A stretch of 64,000 bases of DNA. It comes from Fomitopsis serialis (Eukaryota; Basidiomycota; Agaricomycetes; Polyporales; Fomitopsidaceae). Shown piece by piece: positions 40,540 through 52,019 of this stretch. Location of the stretch: contig NW_025954987.1 of NCBI RefSeq assembly GCF_022376445.1, forward strand, positions 365,573 through 429,572. Reading direction: 5' to 3'. The position numbers and the translations under genes are program-made. Below the pieces are notes generated by a model that made no database searches, was not told where the DNA came from, and saw nothing but the letters and a program-made list of their open reading frames with translations. How positions within the stretch are numbered: position 1 is the stretch's first letter; every line of letters begins with the position of its first letter.

Positions 40540-40904
40540 GGTGCAGGCTATGGTTCGAATGTGGGTGTAAGGTTTCTACCGTTTGTGAACGTTCATGAGG
40601 AGGACTAGAAGCAAGTCGATGTGGGGTACTATACGGTCGTAGCTGCAGCAGCGCAGGTGTGTGGGTGACTCGCGCCACCAATATGGTTCCGTCTCAAGTT
40701 CAGGGATACCGAATTTGGCAATCGACATCTGTACCTGTGGCTTCTGTGGCGCAGCGCCTCTAGGGCCCTTTGAGTCTCTGGCTGCTCTTAAGTAGCAAAC
40801 ATCAATTGACCGTGGACGCTGATCATGAGCTTTCCACTGATGTTCTACTCATCGCTACCTTTTGTGACTACTTACCTTTCCAAACCAAGTCTACGTCTGT
40901 GAAC

Positions 40905-41750
40905 ATGATTGCAATGCCGCTTCCGGTCGTTCCGGCCGCTCGCTCGACAATCGCTCCTCCCAGATCCACGACCTGACCTCCCTCCTCCCTTTAAGCCTCG
41001 GTCGGTCAGCGTATCGAGAGAGGTATGTATTGAAGTATCAGATTTTAGCTCGGGTGTCATGCTGACGATGTTTCAGGACTTATCGCGCGATGACATCGAA
41101 CCGTTTGCTCTCCTCCCTCGCACATTCATCCCTTTCCTTCTGCAGTCTACCATCCCCGGTCATGCGCTATGGATGGCCCGCTCCTAGGCAGACCCTTCTG
41201 ACCTACGCGAAAGAACACGGCTTGATCCTGATGATGCGCAGACGCAACCGAACGCTTCCTGACGAGTCTGACGGGGAGAGCAGTGATGATGACGCCAACG
41301 AGTCATCCACTGACGACGGCACAAAGAGCATAAAGACCGATGATAACTCATCTAGCAAGGGAGGTGACGAATCAGATGGGAGTAGAACGGCTATTGTCGA
41401 GGAGACTTCCAGGACCTTCAAGCGGTTGCCGCCGCTCTTTACGAGGACGGATGTTGACGAACCAGCATCCATGGTAGCTGCCTTGGGACATATCTTCACT
41501 CGGCTTACAACAAAGGACGGTTTGCGGCTCCCTGCGGCTATGAATATATTCCTCACTCTGCAGCACGGCGGAGGCGAGCGTCAACTCATATCGGTGTACA
41601 CAAATTACCATCTCCTTCGTAAGGACCTCCCTCGCCTGAGGATATCCAGACGTTCGGAGATGCCGTGGGGATCACGACGGCGCCGAAGTGGTATATCGAC
41701 CATGATAAGTACGAATGGCAGTCGGTCAGGAACCCATACCGACGGTAATA
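40905..41750 (+). pseudogene. Tandem unknown gene family, copy 1 (disrupted)
   Basis: Clear homologue of the three copies at 48.5-52 kb. It keeps LPVVPAARSTIAPP, the intron (gtatgt...ttcag, about 41022-41075), IEPFALLPRTF, MRYGWPAPRQTLLTYAKEHG, the Asp/Ser-rich linker, and VISVYTNYHLL-type sequence. The position equivalent to the start ATG of copy 3 reads AAG. The frame is broken at about 40965 (stop), about 41155 (ccatccccgg, one base short) and about 41632 (cctccctcgcc, one C short). Because three independent breaks coincide with a lost start, I call a pseudogene, though homopolymer errors may contribute. Confidence 0.7.
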
Positions 41751-42273
41751 CCAGTGAGTTTGTCACGTCTCTCGTTGACACTAACTGACTTGGTTCTGTA
41801 ATGTGTAGCCTTGCACGACACATCTCCCATCTTTTCTCGAGTTCTTCTGAATCCCTATGCTTACCGGTTGCGGACATGAGCTTGTGTATCTATACTCTGT
41901 CTCCACATCGTGAGTGGCATCCCACCCACTGCGGGTCCATCGCACGCAAAGGGCCTCGTCTCGAGAGCGTCTGTGTTGCTACGAGAGTTCCGGCCAAGGA
42001 GACCCCACCGTGGGCGTTTAAAGGTTCAACGTCCACGGGTTCTCTAGGCCATGATGCCATACCCAGCTGTTGCAGTGGCCAACTGACAGAACCCGGCTGC
42101 CATGCCTGGAAACATAGCCACTATAGGGCTATGTCCACGACACGGCGGATCCCACACAAAGCGTTCATAAAGTCTGCGATCATCCATCCGAGGCTGGACT
42201 GACGGATCGTTGCTGGGATGATCCCCAGCACTGGAGGCTACTACGATCCCCAGGATGTCGTGGCGATCGCTGC

Positions 42274-42600
42274 GTGCGTCCCTCTTCACCTGCGGAACGC
42301 CGGCTCGAACTGACTGGTCGTCGACTTCGCAGTACCGACGACACATTGAATGTATGTGTCGTATACGGCGGTACGTGCTCAAGGCAGAATCATCACTCTT
42401 GGTTGACTCATGATCAGACACCTGTCCCCGCAGCGCTGGTCATATACGACTATGCCACCACCCTCTCGCGCGAAGTCGAGCTCTACTAGAAGCCCCGCAA
42501 ACTGTCAAGGCCTACCATTTTCTTCACCAACCGCTACGCCCTCGTCCTCTGCGCCGCCACCTCTATCCAGAATGCGCCAGCGTGGAGCACACCGATTGTG
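42274..42600 (+). pseudogene. DUF6533-like signature fragment
   Basis: Plus-strand reading gives LVIYDYATTLSREVELY, then a stop, then KPRKLSRPTIFFTNRYALVLCAATSIQNAPAWSTPI. This is the characteristic DUF6533 signature and second span, with an in-frame TAG (42487). No further exons of this gene follow before copy B starts at 42957. A fragment of a separate paralogue. Confidence 0.65.
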
Positions 42601-42657
42601 AGTTCGTGCCTCTGCGCTGGGATCCAGCGTCGAAGTCTGAGTTGTCGATCTTGGACA

Positions 42658-44900
42658 GTCTCGCGTTCGCGTGTTGAGCTGCGAAGGCAGTGATACAACG
42701 GTAGTGCGGCGTTATCTCTACCTATTGCGGAATGGCGTGTGCTGCCTCAACTGACGATGTTCGATGGATGTTCGTGCTGTTCTTCCACCGTTCTTCCACA
42801 TCCCTGTGCTGCGCCTGGAGTTGCAATGATCATGAGTGCTGTGTAAGTAGCAGCCGGGAGTAGCTAAAAGAGGGCCATTCTTGGCGAGGCCCGCCATCTG
42901 GCATGCTCCCTGCCCAAGGACATCCACTACACCTCAAATACGAAGAATCATTCTCGATGGCGAGCGAGTCTATCCTTGTGGAGGACACCCGCTACACTGT
43001 GTGAGTGTCTCTCATCGGCTGCGTTGGTTTTGGCTCTTGTCGTAAGATTGTCGCTGATGTTTGCTCGTAGGATTGGTGACATGTTTGTGACATCAGCTCT
43101 CGGTCGGTACTAGATGCAGAAATGACACAACCGCAACTTTCATTCATGAACTCCTCTGTAGCCCTTTATGTCTACGACCGCATACTGACCTTTGGGTCGG
43201 AAATCGACATGATATGGCGCCGAAAGAAGATCGGTATTGCAATACCTGTGCTCTACACATCAATGCACATGCTCGTCCTTTTGTACTTGCTGTTGTACGT
43301 TTGCCCGCCTACAGTGATATCGCTTCAGGTGAGCCAACGAGCATCATTAGCCCCTCTACGCTCTACCACTAACAAGCACGCCTATCTATTGCAGAGGTCA
43401 GTGTGGTATTCGTACCGCGATTTCCTTCGTCTGAGTGGGATGGGACAGCTTATGGGCGATGGACGTCATGTCGGATATTTCGGTCTGCCTCCTCTACCTG
43501 ACCTGGGGATGTGCGTATCTTGGTCTCGTAGCTGCAATTACACGCACGAACTCACCAGTCTCCCAGTCATTGCCGCAATGCGAGTGTATGCCGTCAATGG
43601 AAGAGGCAGTAGTATCTATGCGCCAGCATTTGTTTTTCTTTGGTGGCTGATACCTGTGGGCATCAACATCGTACGTTCGTTGTTTGTTACGCGAGTGTTA
43701 TCTGATCGTGCCGATTGAACATAGTATAATGCAACTACCTGGTTCGTCATCGCCTCACAGCCGGAACAAGGCTATGATTTAACCTCGAGGACCCCTGTAG
43801 CTGTGCACACTATGCAAGTGTCACATGCATTTCACGGACCTGTGATAGAAATAACTTATCACGTCCACCCCTTTCAGATGCGAGTCAAATTTTGTAGTGA
43901 AGTCGAACAGCGACTGACCAAACATATCAATCTATTGTTGCTGCAGTGGAAATTGTCATACGAATATCTGTGACCGTCGCCGATGGATGTGCCTTGTTTT
44001 TATATGGAGGAAGGCGGGCGGACGGTTGGGCTCCGTGAGATGCTAGGCGGAAAGCCATCACTTTCAACCACATTGCTACGCGGAGGTTCGTGCACTACGT
44101 GCAACAATCAAATGTGCTACCTCAGGCTAATATACCGCTTCCAGGGACTGCATACTTCTGGCAAGTCGGGAAGCCCGTGCCATACACGCGAGACTCATGC
44201 GACATCCATTCCAGCGCGCTCTTCGTCATGAATGCTGGTACCGCGCTGTCATCGATATTGAATAATAGGGTGAGTGGTTGCATCAATGGTGCCCGCGTAT
44301 GTTGGCGTGCAATATACTTAATGATTTCGTTTGCAGAATGTCGTCTTCGACATCAGCGATGACGCAGTTTCTTTGTGGACGTGTAAGCTGACCGATCTTG
44401 GCTCTGCGAAAAGAATCACTGACATGTTGTGAAGCTTGACGACTATCCTCCTCTCCCGCCTATTCCTGGATCTGCGCGAAGTGGCCGATGCTGATGTCGA
44501 TCGTACGCTTTCGACTGATGTTTCAGGCTCGATACAGTGGAGAGGTTCTTCCGGACCTGTTGAAGACTCTCTTCATCGTGCCAGGACCAATGATGAGGAA
44601 GCTCTCCACGTGGATGGCGCGCTCGTGGATGCAGATGCGGGAAGGGAGGAGAACGCCTCTCAAGATGATCCGCTATTCGGTGAAGAGAATGACGAAGGGG
44701 TGCAAGAAGTAGCCATAGCGGTGATAGGTGGTTCACCCAACTGATGGACGAGGTTGGCGCTGTTGCCTCTGTTCGGGTTGGAGCAGGCAGACGCACGGAG
44801 CAGTATCGTGTAGTGCAGGCATAGACAATTGATTGAGACGTCTTTGGTAACTCTCTTCGTAGTTATTTATCCGGAATTGCTGAATCCTGACATTGACCTA
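42658..44900 (+). repeat. Segmental duplication block 1, second copy
   Basis: Direct copy of 2440-5468 without the 840-bp internal stretch. Its right end is the ~40-bp tag where block 2 begins in inverted orientation. Confidence 0.85.
42957..44744 (+). pseudogene. DUF6533-like multi-span membrane protein gene, copy B (status uncertain)
   Basis: ATG at 42957 opens MASESILVEDTRYTV with a gtgagt donor. The signature exon VALYVYDRILTFGSEIDMIWRRKKIGIAIPVLYTSMHMLVLLYLLLY (43160-43300) is intact. The next exons encode a third span, VIAAMRVYAVNGRGSS...FVFLWWLIPVGINI (about 43565-43670) and YNATTWFVIASQPEQG. The last exon reads TTILLSRLFLDLREV and an acidic tail (44436-44744). The loop exon after 43930 needs frame changes. 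It is better preserved than copy A. Whether it is expressed cannot be told from sequence. Confidence 0.55.
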
Positions 44901-46591
44901 TAATCCTCTCACGAGTCACCAAGCCTTGCACCAAGCCCTACTGCCTCCCCTGCGATCTGTATCGTCAGCAATATGTCAGTTCAATCATGTTGATACTTTC
45001 AGTCTGAGCAGGTCGGCCTGAACATACCGGTCAGGTGAGCCTCACAGCGAAACGATTCTACAGGGTCCGACCCATTATATCGCTGACGCACTACGAACAC
45101 GCTCTGTGGTAGAAGAGCGAGCACTGTCAGCTCTCCGGCCAGATTTAAATACGATACTGAAAAAAGCTACTAGCATCTTACTGTCGCGCAAAATATAATC
45201 CCACTAGTAGGCAAAAGGGCGGATCGGCACGGTGATCCAAATATCTACGCACGTCTCTGTCCGCATGCTGCGCCGCATTCCAAGGGACGAAGGTCAGCGG
45301 CTGACGGCCTGCGTGTGGTTGCGCTCAGTTGCGAAGCCACGACACAGCACGCTGCCAGTACTCACTTCTCGATGCGGCTTCTCCATTAGTGTTCTCCTCC
45401 CTCCGCGTCTACGCGATCAGCCTCAAGAACAAGACGCTCGCGGCCATTCCTCCCGCCCTAGGGCTGACTCCATTCGTCGTAACCCTGGTGCGTGTTTGCG
45501 CAGGTTTGAGCTGCCGGCCGAGTGGAAGTATGATACCGATGAGCGTCTTCCTCTCATAGTATGCCATCGTACGTCAATCATACTCGTTCATCGGTGAAGG
45601 TGGCCTCTACACGCGGACGCGCTACTACCCGACCTCAGCAGGAACTATGTACGTCTCTCGTCAGTCTCCCGTCTCACGCCAGTTCCATCAAAACTGACCA
45701 CACCAACGGGGCAGCCGTAAGCCTACCCGCCCCCGACCTCGCCCATCGCACGAGCTGACCGGCGTCCCCACCACACAGTGAGCTACGCCGCCTGGGCAGG
45801 CGTCATCCTCGCGGACCTGCTCGCGGTCGGCATGACGTGGAAGCGCACGTACGCGTTCGTGCGCTGGGCGCGGGAGGCGCGGGTCTCAAGCCCGCTCATC
45901 ACGCTCTGCCTTCGACGTCCTCCCTCCGCTCGCCCTGCCCGTGGCTGACTCGTGGGGCGCGGTACTTTCTGTGAGCACGCCTGTTCGTGCGTGCTTTTGG
46001 TAGGCTGATGTGCGCTCGTGGACGCTGGACAGTGCGATCCTGCTGGTCAACACCATCGAGCTGTGCGTCCACCGGAGCTCCGTGCATGCCTCCACGTCCA
46101 CGTCCAGCACGTCCGTGGACGCCCGCGACGACTGGTACACCATCGTCCCGTACGTGCCCCCCGCCTCCCTTCCTCATCGCTTCGCGTGCATTGCTGACCT
46201 GACGCCGACCAGTGTCGCCCCAATACTCGTCTCGTGGTTCCTCCTCCACCTCCGGCAGGTCTCCGAGGCGGGGTGCGACTCAGACTCGGACGCGGACGCG
46301 AACACAAGCGTACATTGGTCGGCGGACAAGAATCGGTCGTCACCGTTGGACGCCAGGGGGGCGCGTTCGGGCGATGCGGGCCCCGCAGACAGCGCGACGT
46401 TCTCGTCGCGGCTGGTGGGGAATATGGATGCGGAGCTCGTGTTCGCTTCGTTCGCAGCAGAGGGGGACGGGGTAGACGAGTGGGAGGACGGTGGTGGAGA
46501 GGCTGGGTTGGGAGAGTGTGGGAGGGTGAGCTATGGGTCGGAAAGGAGCTGTGCGAGTGGAAGTACGGCTAAAGGCGATGGGGGTGCGTGA
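44860..46591 (+). pseudogene. DUF6533-like gene copy C', 5'-truncated inverted duplicate
   Basis: Duplicate of the minus-strand gene at 13589-15610, now on the plus strand and lacking its first two exons because the duplication begins at the 40-bp tag. Readable exons: LVFSSLRVYAISLKNKTLAA...GLTPFVVTLV (about 45385-45490), YAAWAGVILADLLAVGMTWKR (about 45785-45850), LDSAILLVNTIELCVHRSS (about 46025-46085) and VAPILVSWFLLHLRQVSE with a Ser/Asp-rich tail (46213-46591). It probably cannot make a full protein, but its exons help define copy C. Confidence 0.65.
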
Positions 46592-46789
46592 GCGCGTTAA
46601 CATGGATGGTGCGCGACTTTAAGGGCACGGACCATAGTCGGCATGTGGGACTTGCTAGCAGGTCGGGGAAGCGCGTGGTCTCACTCTTGTGCAACAAGAG
46701 GCAAGATGCATTACAAACACTAGTTGCAAATATGTATACAATGCTGATACTTGAGTCCAAGACGTTCGGTATGGCTTCGTTTGGCGGTT

Positions 46790-47352
46790 CTCTCCTGCTC
46801 GCTGTTCAGGCCCCTCGCAGCCTATACCGGAGGCTCATCCATGCGCACTGCAGCCTCAAAGGCACTCTCCATGCCCAGAAGCCTCGGCTCGCTGTCGAGC
46901 CGGGTGCGCTCTGCGCCTCAGAGGCGGACGCGCCAGAGGGGTCGACCAGGTGCCCTACAACCTCGCTACCGCATGAAGTCAATCTCACCGCGCAGTATGC
47001 AACACGGAAGAAGTACGCACCCAGTTTCGTGTGCGGCAATGGAAGACAAGCTAGCGAGAGGGACGTGGTCTCTCACCGCGCCCGCAATCACGTTCGTGAG
47101 ATCCTTGCTCGGAATCCCGAGTGCGACCGCGAGCTCCTCGATCCTCCTCTCAACCTCTCCATTCCCGCCGTCCTTCTCAAACCCAAGCGCGTTCGCATTC
47201 GCGCGCGCGCGGCTGCCGTTCGTATCGCGGTGCTGGAGCTGGGGCGGACGCTTGCCGAGGGCGAGTTTCCACCAGCCGCCGACCTCGCCCTTCCACTGCA
47301 TGAGGCACCAGACGTAGAACTTGAAGGCGGTGACGACGGTGGCGAGGAGGCC
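46790..47352 (-). pseudogene. Truncated duplicate of the single-pass membrane protein gene at 12682
   Basis: Minus-strand reading gives MQWKGEVGGWWKLALGKRPP, EVERRIEELAVALGIPSKDL and AVGHLVDPSGASASEAQSAP, nearly identical to the 12682 product. The first ~47 codons, including most of the span, are absent at the duplication edge. A one-base loss (tgggcatggag versus tgggcggtggag) shifts the C-terminus. Confidence 0.8.
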
Positions 47353-47489
47353 GAGTCGCTGTTTTGCTTTGGGCTTTAGTGGTCTCGCTGATTAGGTTAC
47401 TGTACTTATCCTCCAGAACAATGGGAATTGATATCAGATATACTACACGATGACTTGCCAGGACTTACCTCTGAGATTATCCCACTCAC

Positions 47490-47595
47490 GGACGCTCGCA
47501 AAGTCAGTCAAGACACCAGCCACAACATCGAGGCAAGCGATGCAAGCTATCGAGATGACTCCGGAACAGAAGTCCGTCGTCAGACCTTCAGACAT
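47490..47595 (-). pseudogene. First exon of the small Cys-rich protein gene, second exon lost
   Basis: Reads MSEGLTTDFCSGVISIACIACLDVVAGVLTDFASV on the minus strand, ending at a gtgagt donor. The partner exon present at 40213-40394 is missing from this copy. Confidence 0.65.
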
Positions 47596-47899
47596 GGTGT
47601 GGGTGCAGATGAAGTCCTGTGGTTCGGATGCGGGTGTGATGTTTCTACCGTTTGTGGACGTCCATGAGGAGCAGAAGCAGGTCGGTGTGGGGTATACGGT
47701 CGTAGCTGCAGCACTGGCAGCGCCGTGTGTGACCAATGCGCACTGGCCAGTGAGCGCCACCAAATGGTTCCGTCTCAAGTTCGGGGATACCGAGTTTGGT
47801 AATCGCGTTTGTACCTGTGACTTGTGGCGTAGCGCCTCTCTGGCTCAGGCTCAGTGGCTGCCAGTGCCGCTCTACAACTCAAGACAATCATTTACATAA

Positions 47900-48551
47900 T
47901 TGACCGTGGACGCAGAGCCCTTCGCTGAGTTCTACTTACTGACGCCGGCCGGGATCTCGGCCACCTAAGGAGTCGATGCGGGCCTTCGGGTCCATGTTTA
48001 CTTCGACCGCTTGGGTGAGTATCTGGGACCACGTTAGAACATCCTATGTATGCAGGAAAATTGTTAGAAGAATTTATTGACCACTGGGTCGAAGGTAGTA
48101 AGCACTTTCGTGACAAGAATCCTGGGAACCAGATTGACTACGAAGTCGGCCATGCAGCCAGAGCTGGCCCGCTACAAGGCTTAACATTATCCGAATCAGC
48201 ATATATGTACTCCAGAATGTCAATAGATATATCCCCAGTAATTCAGCAGCTGTTCAGCCCGAGATACAAGCACAATGGCTGAATACTGTCGATGGGTTGA
48301 GAATATGCACTCGGCACTTACCATATATGGACAGCATCGTACAGACTGATTTTTTCTACCTTCAGTTCGTACTGTATTGGCTTGAGGTGGTGTATATACA
48401 TTGTACAGATGGATAGCTCGACCCTAGTATTTTTTTCGTGGCTAGAGGACAGGTTGCAGTAGACTAGGAGTGCGATGACCGACTGCCTAGGGTGGCCGAG
48501 ATCCTGGCCGGCGTCAGTATTGCCATCTTCATTTGGTTCCCTTTCCAAGTC
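47900..48551. other. Spacer with a short inverted repeat
   Basis: A roughly 30-bp near-perfect inverted repeat pairs about 47937-47967 (gacgccggccgggatctcgg) with about 48486-48515. I see no gene. The stretch is AT-rich around 48180-48440. Confidence 0.45.
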
Positions 48552-49424
48552 ATGTCTGCAACTATCAAAACGATTACGATCCCGATTCCGGTCGTCCCGG
48601 CCGCTCGCTCGACAATCGCTCCTCCCAATGGGCCGCGACTCAACCTCCCTCCTCCCTTCAAGCCTCATGCGGACAGCGTGACGAGACAGGTATGTGGTCT
48701 CGCAGTCTCAGCTCGCAGTATCCTGTCGACAATGTTTCAGGAACTATGGGACGCGTGCCATGTCGAGCCGTTTGCCCTGCTCCATCGCATGTTCATTCCC
48801 GTCCCTTCTGCAATCTATAGACCGCCAACAATGCACTACGGATGGTCCGCTCCTCGGGAGACCCTTTTGGCCTACGCAAAGAAACACGGCCTGATCCTTA
48901 TGATAGGCAGGCGCAGACGACCGCTTCCTGACGAGTTGGATGGGGAGAGCAGCGACGATGACGCTAGCGAGTCATCCGCTGACGACGACACGGAGGACAC
49001 TGAAAGTGGCGATGATGACTTTTCCAGCCAGGCAGGCAACGAGTCAGCCAGGAGTGGCACAGTTGTTGTCGAGAGGACAAGCAGGCCATTGCCGCCGCTC
49101 TTCCCGAAAGCGCACAGGAAGAAAATCGACGAACCCGCGTCAATGGTAGCCGCCTTGGAACATATCTCCACCCAATTATCGAAGAAGGACGGTTGGCGTA
49201 TTCCTGCGACTATGGAGCTGCGCTCCACCCTGCAGCACGGCGAAGGCGAACCGCGAGTCATATCGGTTTATACCAACTACCATTTCCTCCGCAAGGACCT
49301 TCCCTCGCCAGAGGATATCCAGAAGCTCGGAGAGGCTGTGGGAATGACCACACCGCCGAAGTGGTACATCGATGAGTATAAGTACGAATGGTATATGATC
49401 AGCCGGGGCCCGCGTCGCCGTTGA
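48552..49424 (+). CDS. Tandem unknown gene family, copy 2
   Basis: Two exons, 48552-48689 and 48741-49424, give 273 residues. The 51-nt intron (gtatgt...ttcag) is at the same place in all copies. Layout: a Pro-rich N-terminus (IPVVPAARSTIAPP; LPPPFKP), a first conserved block (VEPFALLHRMFIPVPSAIYRPPTMHYGWSAPRETLLAYAKKHGL), and a linker of about 45 residues of Asp/Ser/Glu. A second block then follows (PASMVAALEHI, STLQHGEGEPRVISVYTNYHFLRKDLPSPED, GEAVG, PPKWYID), with a basic end. No signal peptide, membrane span or known domain is recognisable. The ATG at 48552 matches the start of copies 3 and 4; an upstream ATG at 48492 is not shared. Confidence 0.7.
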   Translation: MSATIKTITIPIPVVPAARSTIAPPNGPRLNLPPPFKPHADSVTRQVCGLAVSARSILSTMFQELWDACHVEPFALLHRMFIPVPSAIYRPPTMHYGWSAPRETLLAYAKKHGLILMIGRRRRPLPDELDGESSDDDASESSADDDTEDTESGDDDFSSQAGNESARSGTVVVERTSRPLPPLFPKAHRKKIDEPASMVAALEHISTQLSKKDGWRIPATMELRSTLQHGEGEPRVISVYTNYHFLRKDLPSPEDIQKLGEAVGMTTPPKWYIDEYKYEWYMISRGPRRR

Positions 49425-49880
49425 TATCAGTGAGTTGGCCACATTCGCGTCTGCCTTGGTTGGCGTTGACTGGTTCGTTGAGTAGAATGCAACCTGCGAC
49501 GACACGTCTCTCACTTCTCGCTAGTGCTCAACGAAACGAGAGTGAGTGATAATCATGTTATAACACGGGAACCTCGACCTCATCAGTAGAAATACGGTCC
49601 ATACTACCTGGACTACTACACGGACTGTACTACGCCTTTGTTGTTCCTCTCTCACTGTAAGTATACAATCCTAGTTATCAGCCACAATATTGGTGGCTTG
49701 ACCGGACTGGCGGCCCGCGACGCCTACGTGGCTGTCGTCGGCAATGTCCGACTGCCATTGTTCAAACGTTCAACGTTCAATCAATATAGGTGCGGCCACA
49801 GACCACCGACAGCCACCGACGGTGACGGTAACCCCATTTCTCCTGAATCCTCTTACCGACAACAGCTACACTTACGCACT

Positions 49881-50737
49881 ATGTCTACGCCTGCGAAAAT
49901 GATTGCGATTCCACTTCCGGTCGTTCCGGCCGCTCGTTCGACAATCGCCCTCCCGAGAACGCAGCCACTCGACCTTCCCCCTCCCTTCAAGCCCCAGGAG
50001 GTCTATGCGACGAGACAGGCATTAATCTTTCAATGTTAGTTCGCAATATCATGCTCACAATATCTCAGGACCTGTTGGACGCGCGCTACATCGAGCCGTT
50101 TGCCCTGCTCCCTCGCATGTTCATCCCCGTACCTTCTGTAATCTACAGGCCGCCAACGATGCACTACGGATGGCCAGCTCCTAGGCAGACCCTCCTGACC
50201 TACGCAAAGGAACACGGCTTGATCCTGATGATGCACCGGCGCAACCCACCGCTCTCCGATGAGTCTGACGGAGAGAGCAGCGACGATGACATCAGTGAGT
50301 CATCTGCGGAGGACAGCGCAGAGGACAATGATAGGACCGGTGATGAGCCTTCCGGTCGAGGAAGCGACGAGTCAGATAGGAGTGGCATCGAGAAGACTTC
50401 CAAGCCGTTGCCGTTTTTCATCAGAGCGAAGGGGACGAACATCGACGAACGTCCGTCAATGGTAGCTGCTATGGAACATATGTTCGCTCAGCTATCCGAG
50501 AAGGATGGTCTACGGGTTCCTAAGACTATGGACATGTACCCCACGCTGCAGCACGGTGGAGGCGAGCGGCAAATCATATCTGTGTTCACGAACTACCATC
50601 TCCTCCGAAAGGACCTCCCCTCACCTGAGGATGTTCAGAAGTTCGGAGAGGCCGTGGGGATCACTGCACAGCCGAAGTGGTACATCGATCAGGAGAAGTA
50701 CGAATGGTACCTAACCAGAGACCCGTACAGGCGGTGA
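49881..50737 (+). CDS. Tandem unknown gene family, copy 3 (altered splice donor)
   Basis: Exons by homology are 49881-50018 and 50069-50737, which together are in frame (268 residues). The first exon reads MSTPAKMIAIPLPVVPAARSTIALP and ends TRQ as in other copies. The following intron starts gcatta instead of gtatgt, so the donor is GC or lost. If not spliced, the N-terminal exon ends at a nearby stop, and translation might start at an in-frame ATG at 50033. The rest is intact: EPFALLPRMFIPVPSVIYRPPTMHYGWPAPR, an Asp/Ser-rich linker, and QIISVFTNYHLLRKDLPSPED. Confidence 0.6.
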
Positions 50738-51155
50738 TATCAGTGAGTTCGTCGCATTTTCATCTACATTGACTGACCTCGTGTGTCATCTGTAGTCTGC
50801 CGTAACATGACTGCCGTTTGGTTGTGGGCATACTTATGATCTATCATATTGTATATAACAACTGTATGTAACCAGCAACACCCCCGCGCCGCACGGGATG
50901 TGGTTCGTGGTTCATCATGGACACCGAGTTCGAAGGCAAGCAAATGTATATAGATCTCACAGCGAACGATGAGCCTGAGGAAGCCTTTCACGCGGGGCTC
51001 CCGTCGCGCGGTCACGTGAACGGACGGTACACGGTGGGCTGCTGCGGAGCCAACCAGAGTTGAACCACGAAGCTAAAACATCGACGCGCGCCGGTGGCGA
51101 CACAGCATTGACAGCGACCGGCTGCGACAGATTCTCTCTGTCCTTCTCTAACGCC

Positions 51156-52013
51156 ATGCCTGCATCGAGGATGATTGTGATCCCCCTTCCGGTCGTTCCG
51201 GCCGCTCGCTCGACAATCGCTCCTCCCAATGATGGGCAGCGACTCAACCTCCTTCCTCCCTTCAAGCCTCATGCAGGCAGCGTGACGAGACAGGTATGTG
51301 ATCTCGCAGTCTCAGCTTGCAGTATCATGCTGACAAGGTTGTAGGAACTATGGGACGTGTGCCATGTCGAGCCGTTTGCCCTGCTGCCTCGCATGCTCAT
51401 CCCCATCCCTGCTGCAATCTACAGGCCACCAACGATGCACTACGGATGGTCTGCTCCTAGGGAGACCCTTCTGGCCTATGCGAAGGAACACGGCTTGACC
51501 CTGATGATGCACAGGCGCAACCCACCGCTTCCTGACGAATCGGACGGGGAGAGTAGCGACGATGACGCTAGCGACTCATCCACTGACGACGACACGGAGG
51601 ACACTGGAAGTGACGATGATGACTCTTCCAGCAAGAGAGGCGACGAGTCAGATGGGAGTGGCGCAGTCGTTGTCGAGAGGACTCGCAAGCCGTTGCTGCC
51701 GCTCTTCCTGAAAGCGCACCGGATCGACGAACCTGCGTCAATGGTAGCTGCCTTGGAACATATCTCCACTCAGCTATCGAAGGACGGTTTGCGGGTGGCG
51801 ACTTTGGATCTGCACTCCACACTTCAGCACGGCGAGGGCGAGCAGCGGATCATATCAGTCTACTCGAACTTCCATCTCCTTCGCAAAGACCTCCCCTCGC
51901 CTGAGGATATCCGGAAGCTCGGAGAGGCCGTGGGGATCACTGCACCGCCGAAGTGGTACATTGATTCGGACATGTACGATTGGTACTTAATCAGGGATCC
52001 GTACAGTTGGTGA
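51156..52013 (+). CDS. Tandem unknown gene family, copy 4
   Basis: Exons 51156-51293 and 51345-52013 give 268 residues in frame. It starts MPASRMIVIPLPVVPAARST. It shares the HVEPFALLPRML, MHYGWSAPRETLLAYAKEHG and RIISVYSNFHLLRKDLPSPEDIRKL blocks, with an acidic Ser/Asp linker between. The 3' flank (about 52020-52190), including a likely 3'-UTR intron ending tgtgtag, is shared with copy 1 (about 41760-41900), so the duplicated unit includes the 3' end. Confidence 0.7.
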
Positions 52014-52019
52014 TAAGTA

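Larger units (their letters stand above)
39965..41900 (+). repeat. Segmental duplication block 3 (pairs with 47365-49550)
   Basis: Direct repeat covering the flank, the small minus-strand gene's first exon and one copy of the tandem family. The copy at 47.4 kb lacks about 340 bp corresponding to 40060-40440. Confidence 0.8.
44860..47352 (-). repeat. Segmental duplication block 2, inverted copy
   Basis: Reverse-complement copy of 12824-15340 inserted between block 1 and block 3. The right boundary lies inside the membrane-span codons of the small membrane-protein gene. Confidence 0.85.
47365..49550 (+). repeat. Segmental duplication block 3, second copy
   Basis: Direct copy of 39965-41900 lacking about 340 bp. 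It starts immediately right of the inverted block 2 copy. Confidence 0.8.

Noticed and set aside
47450..47899. 149-codon plus-strand ORF
   Set aside because: The paralogous stretch at 40.45-40.8 kb has stops in this frame, whereas the minus strand keeps an ATG, a hydrophobic exon and a splice donor in both.
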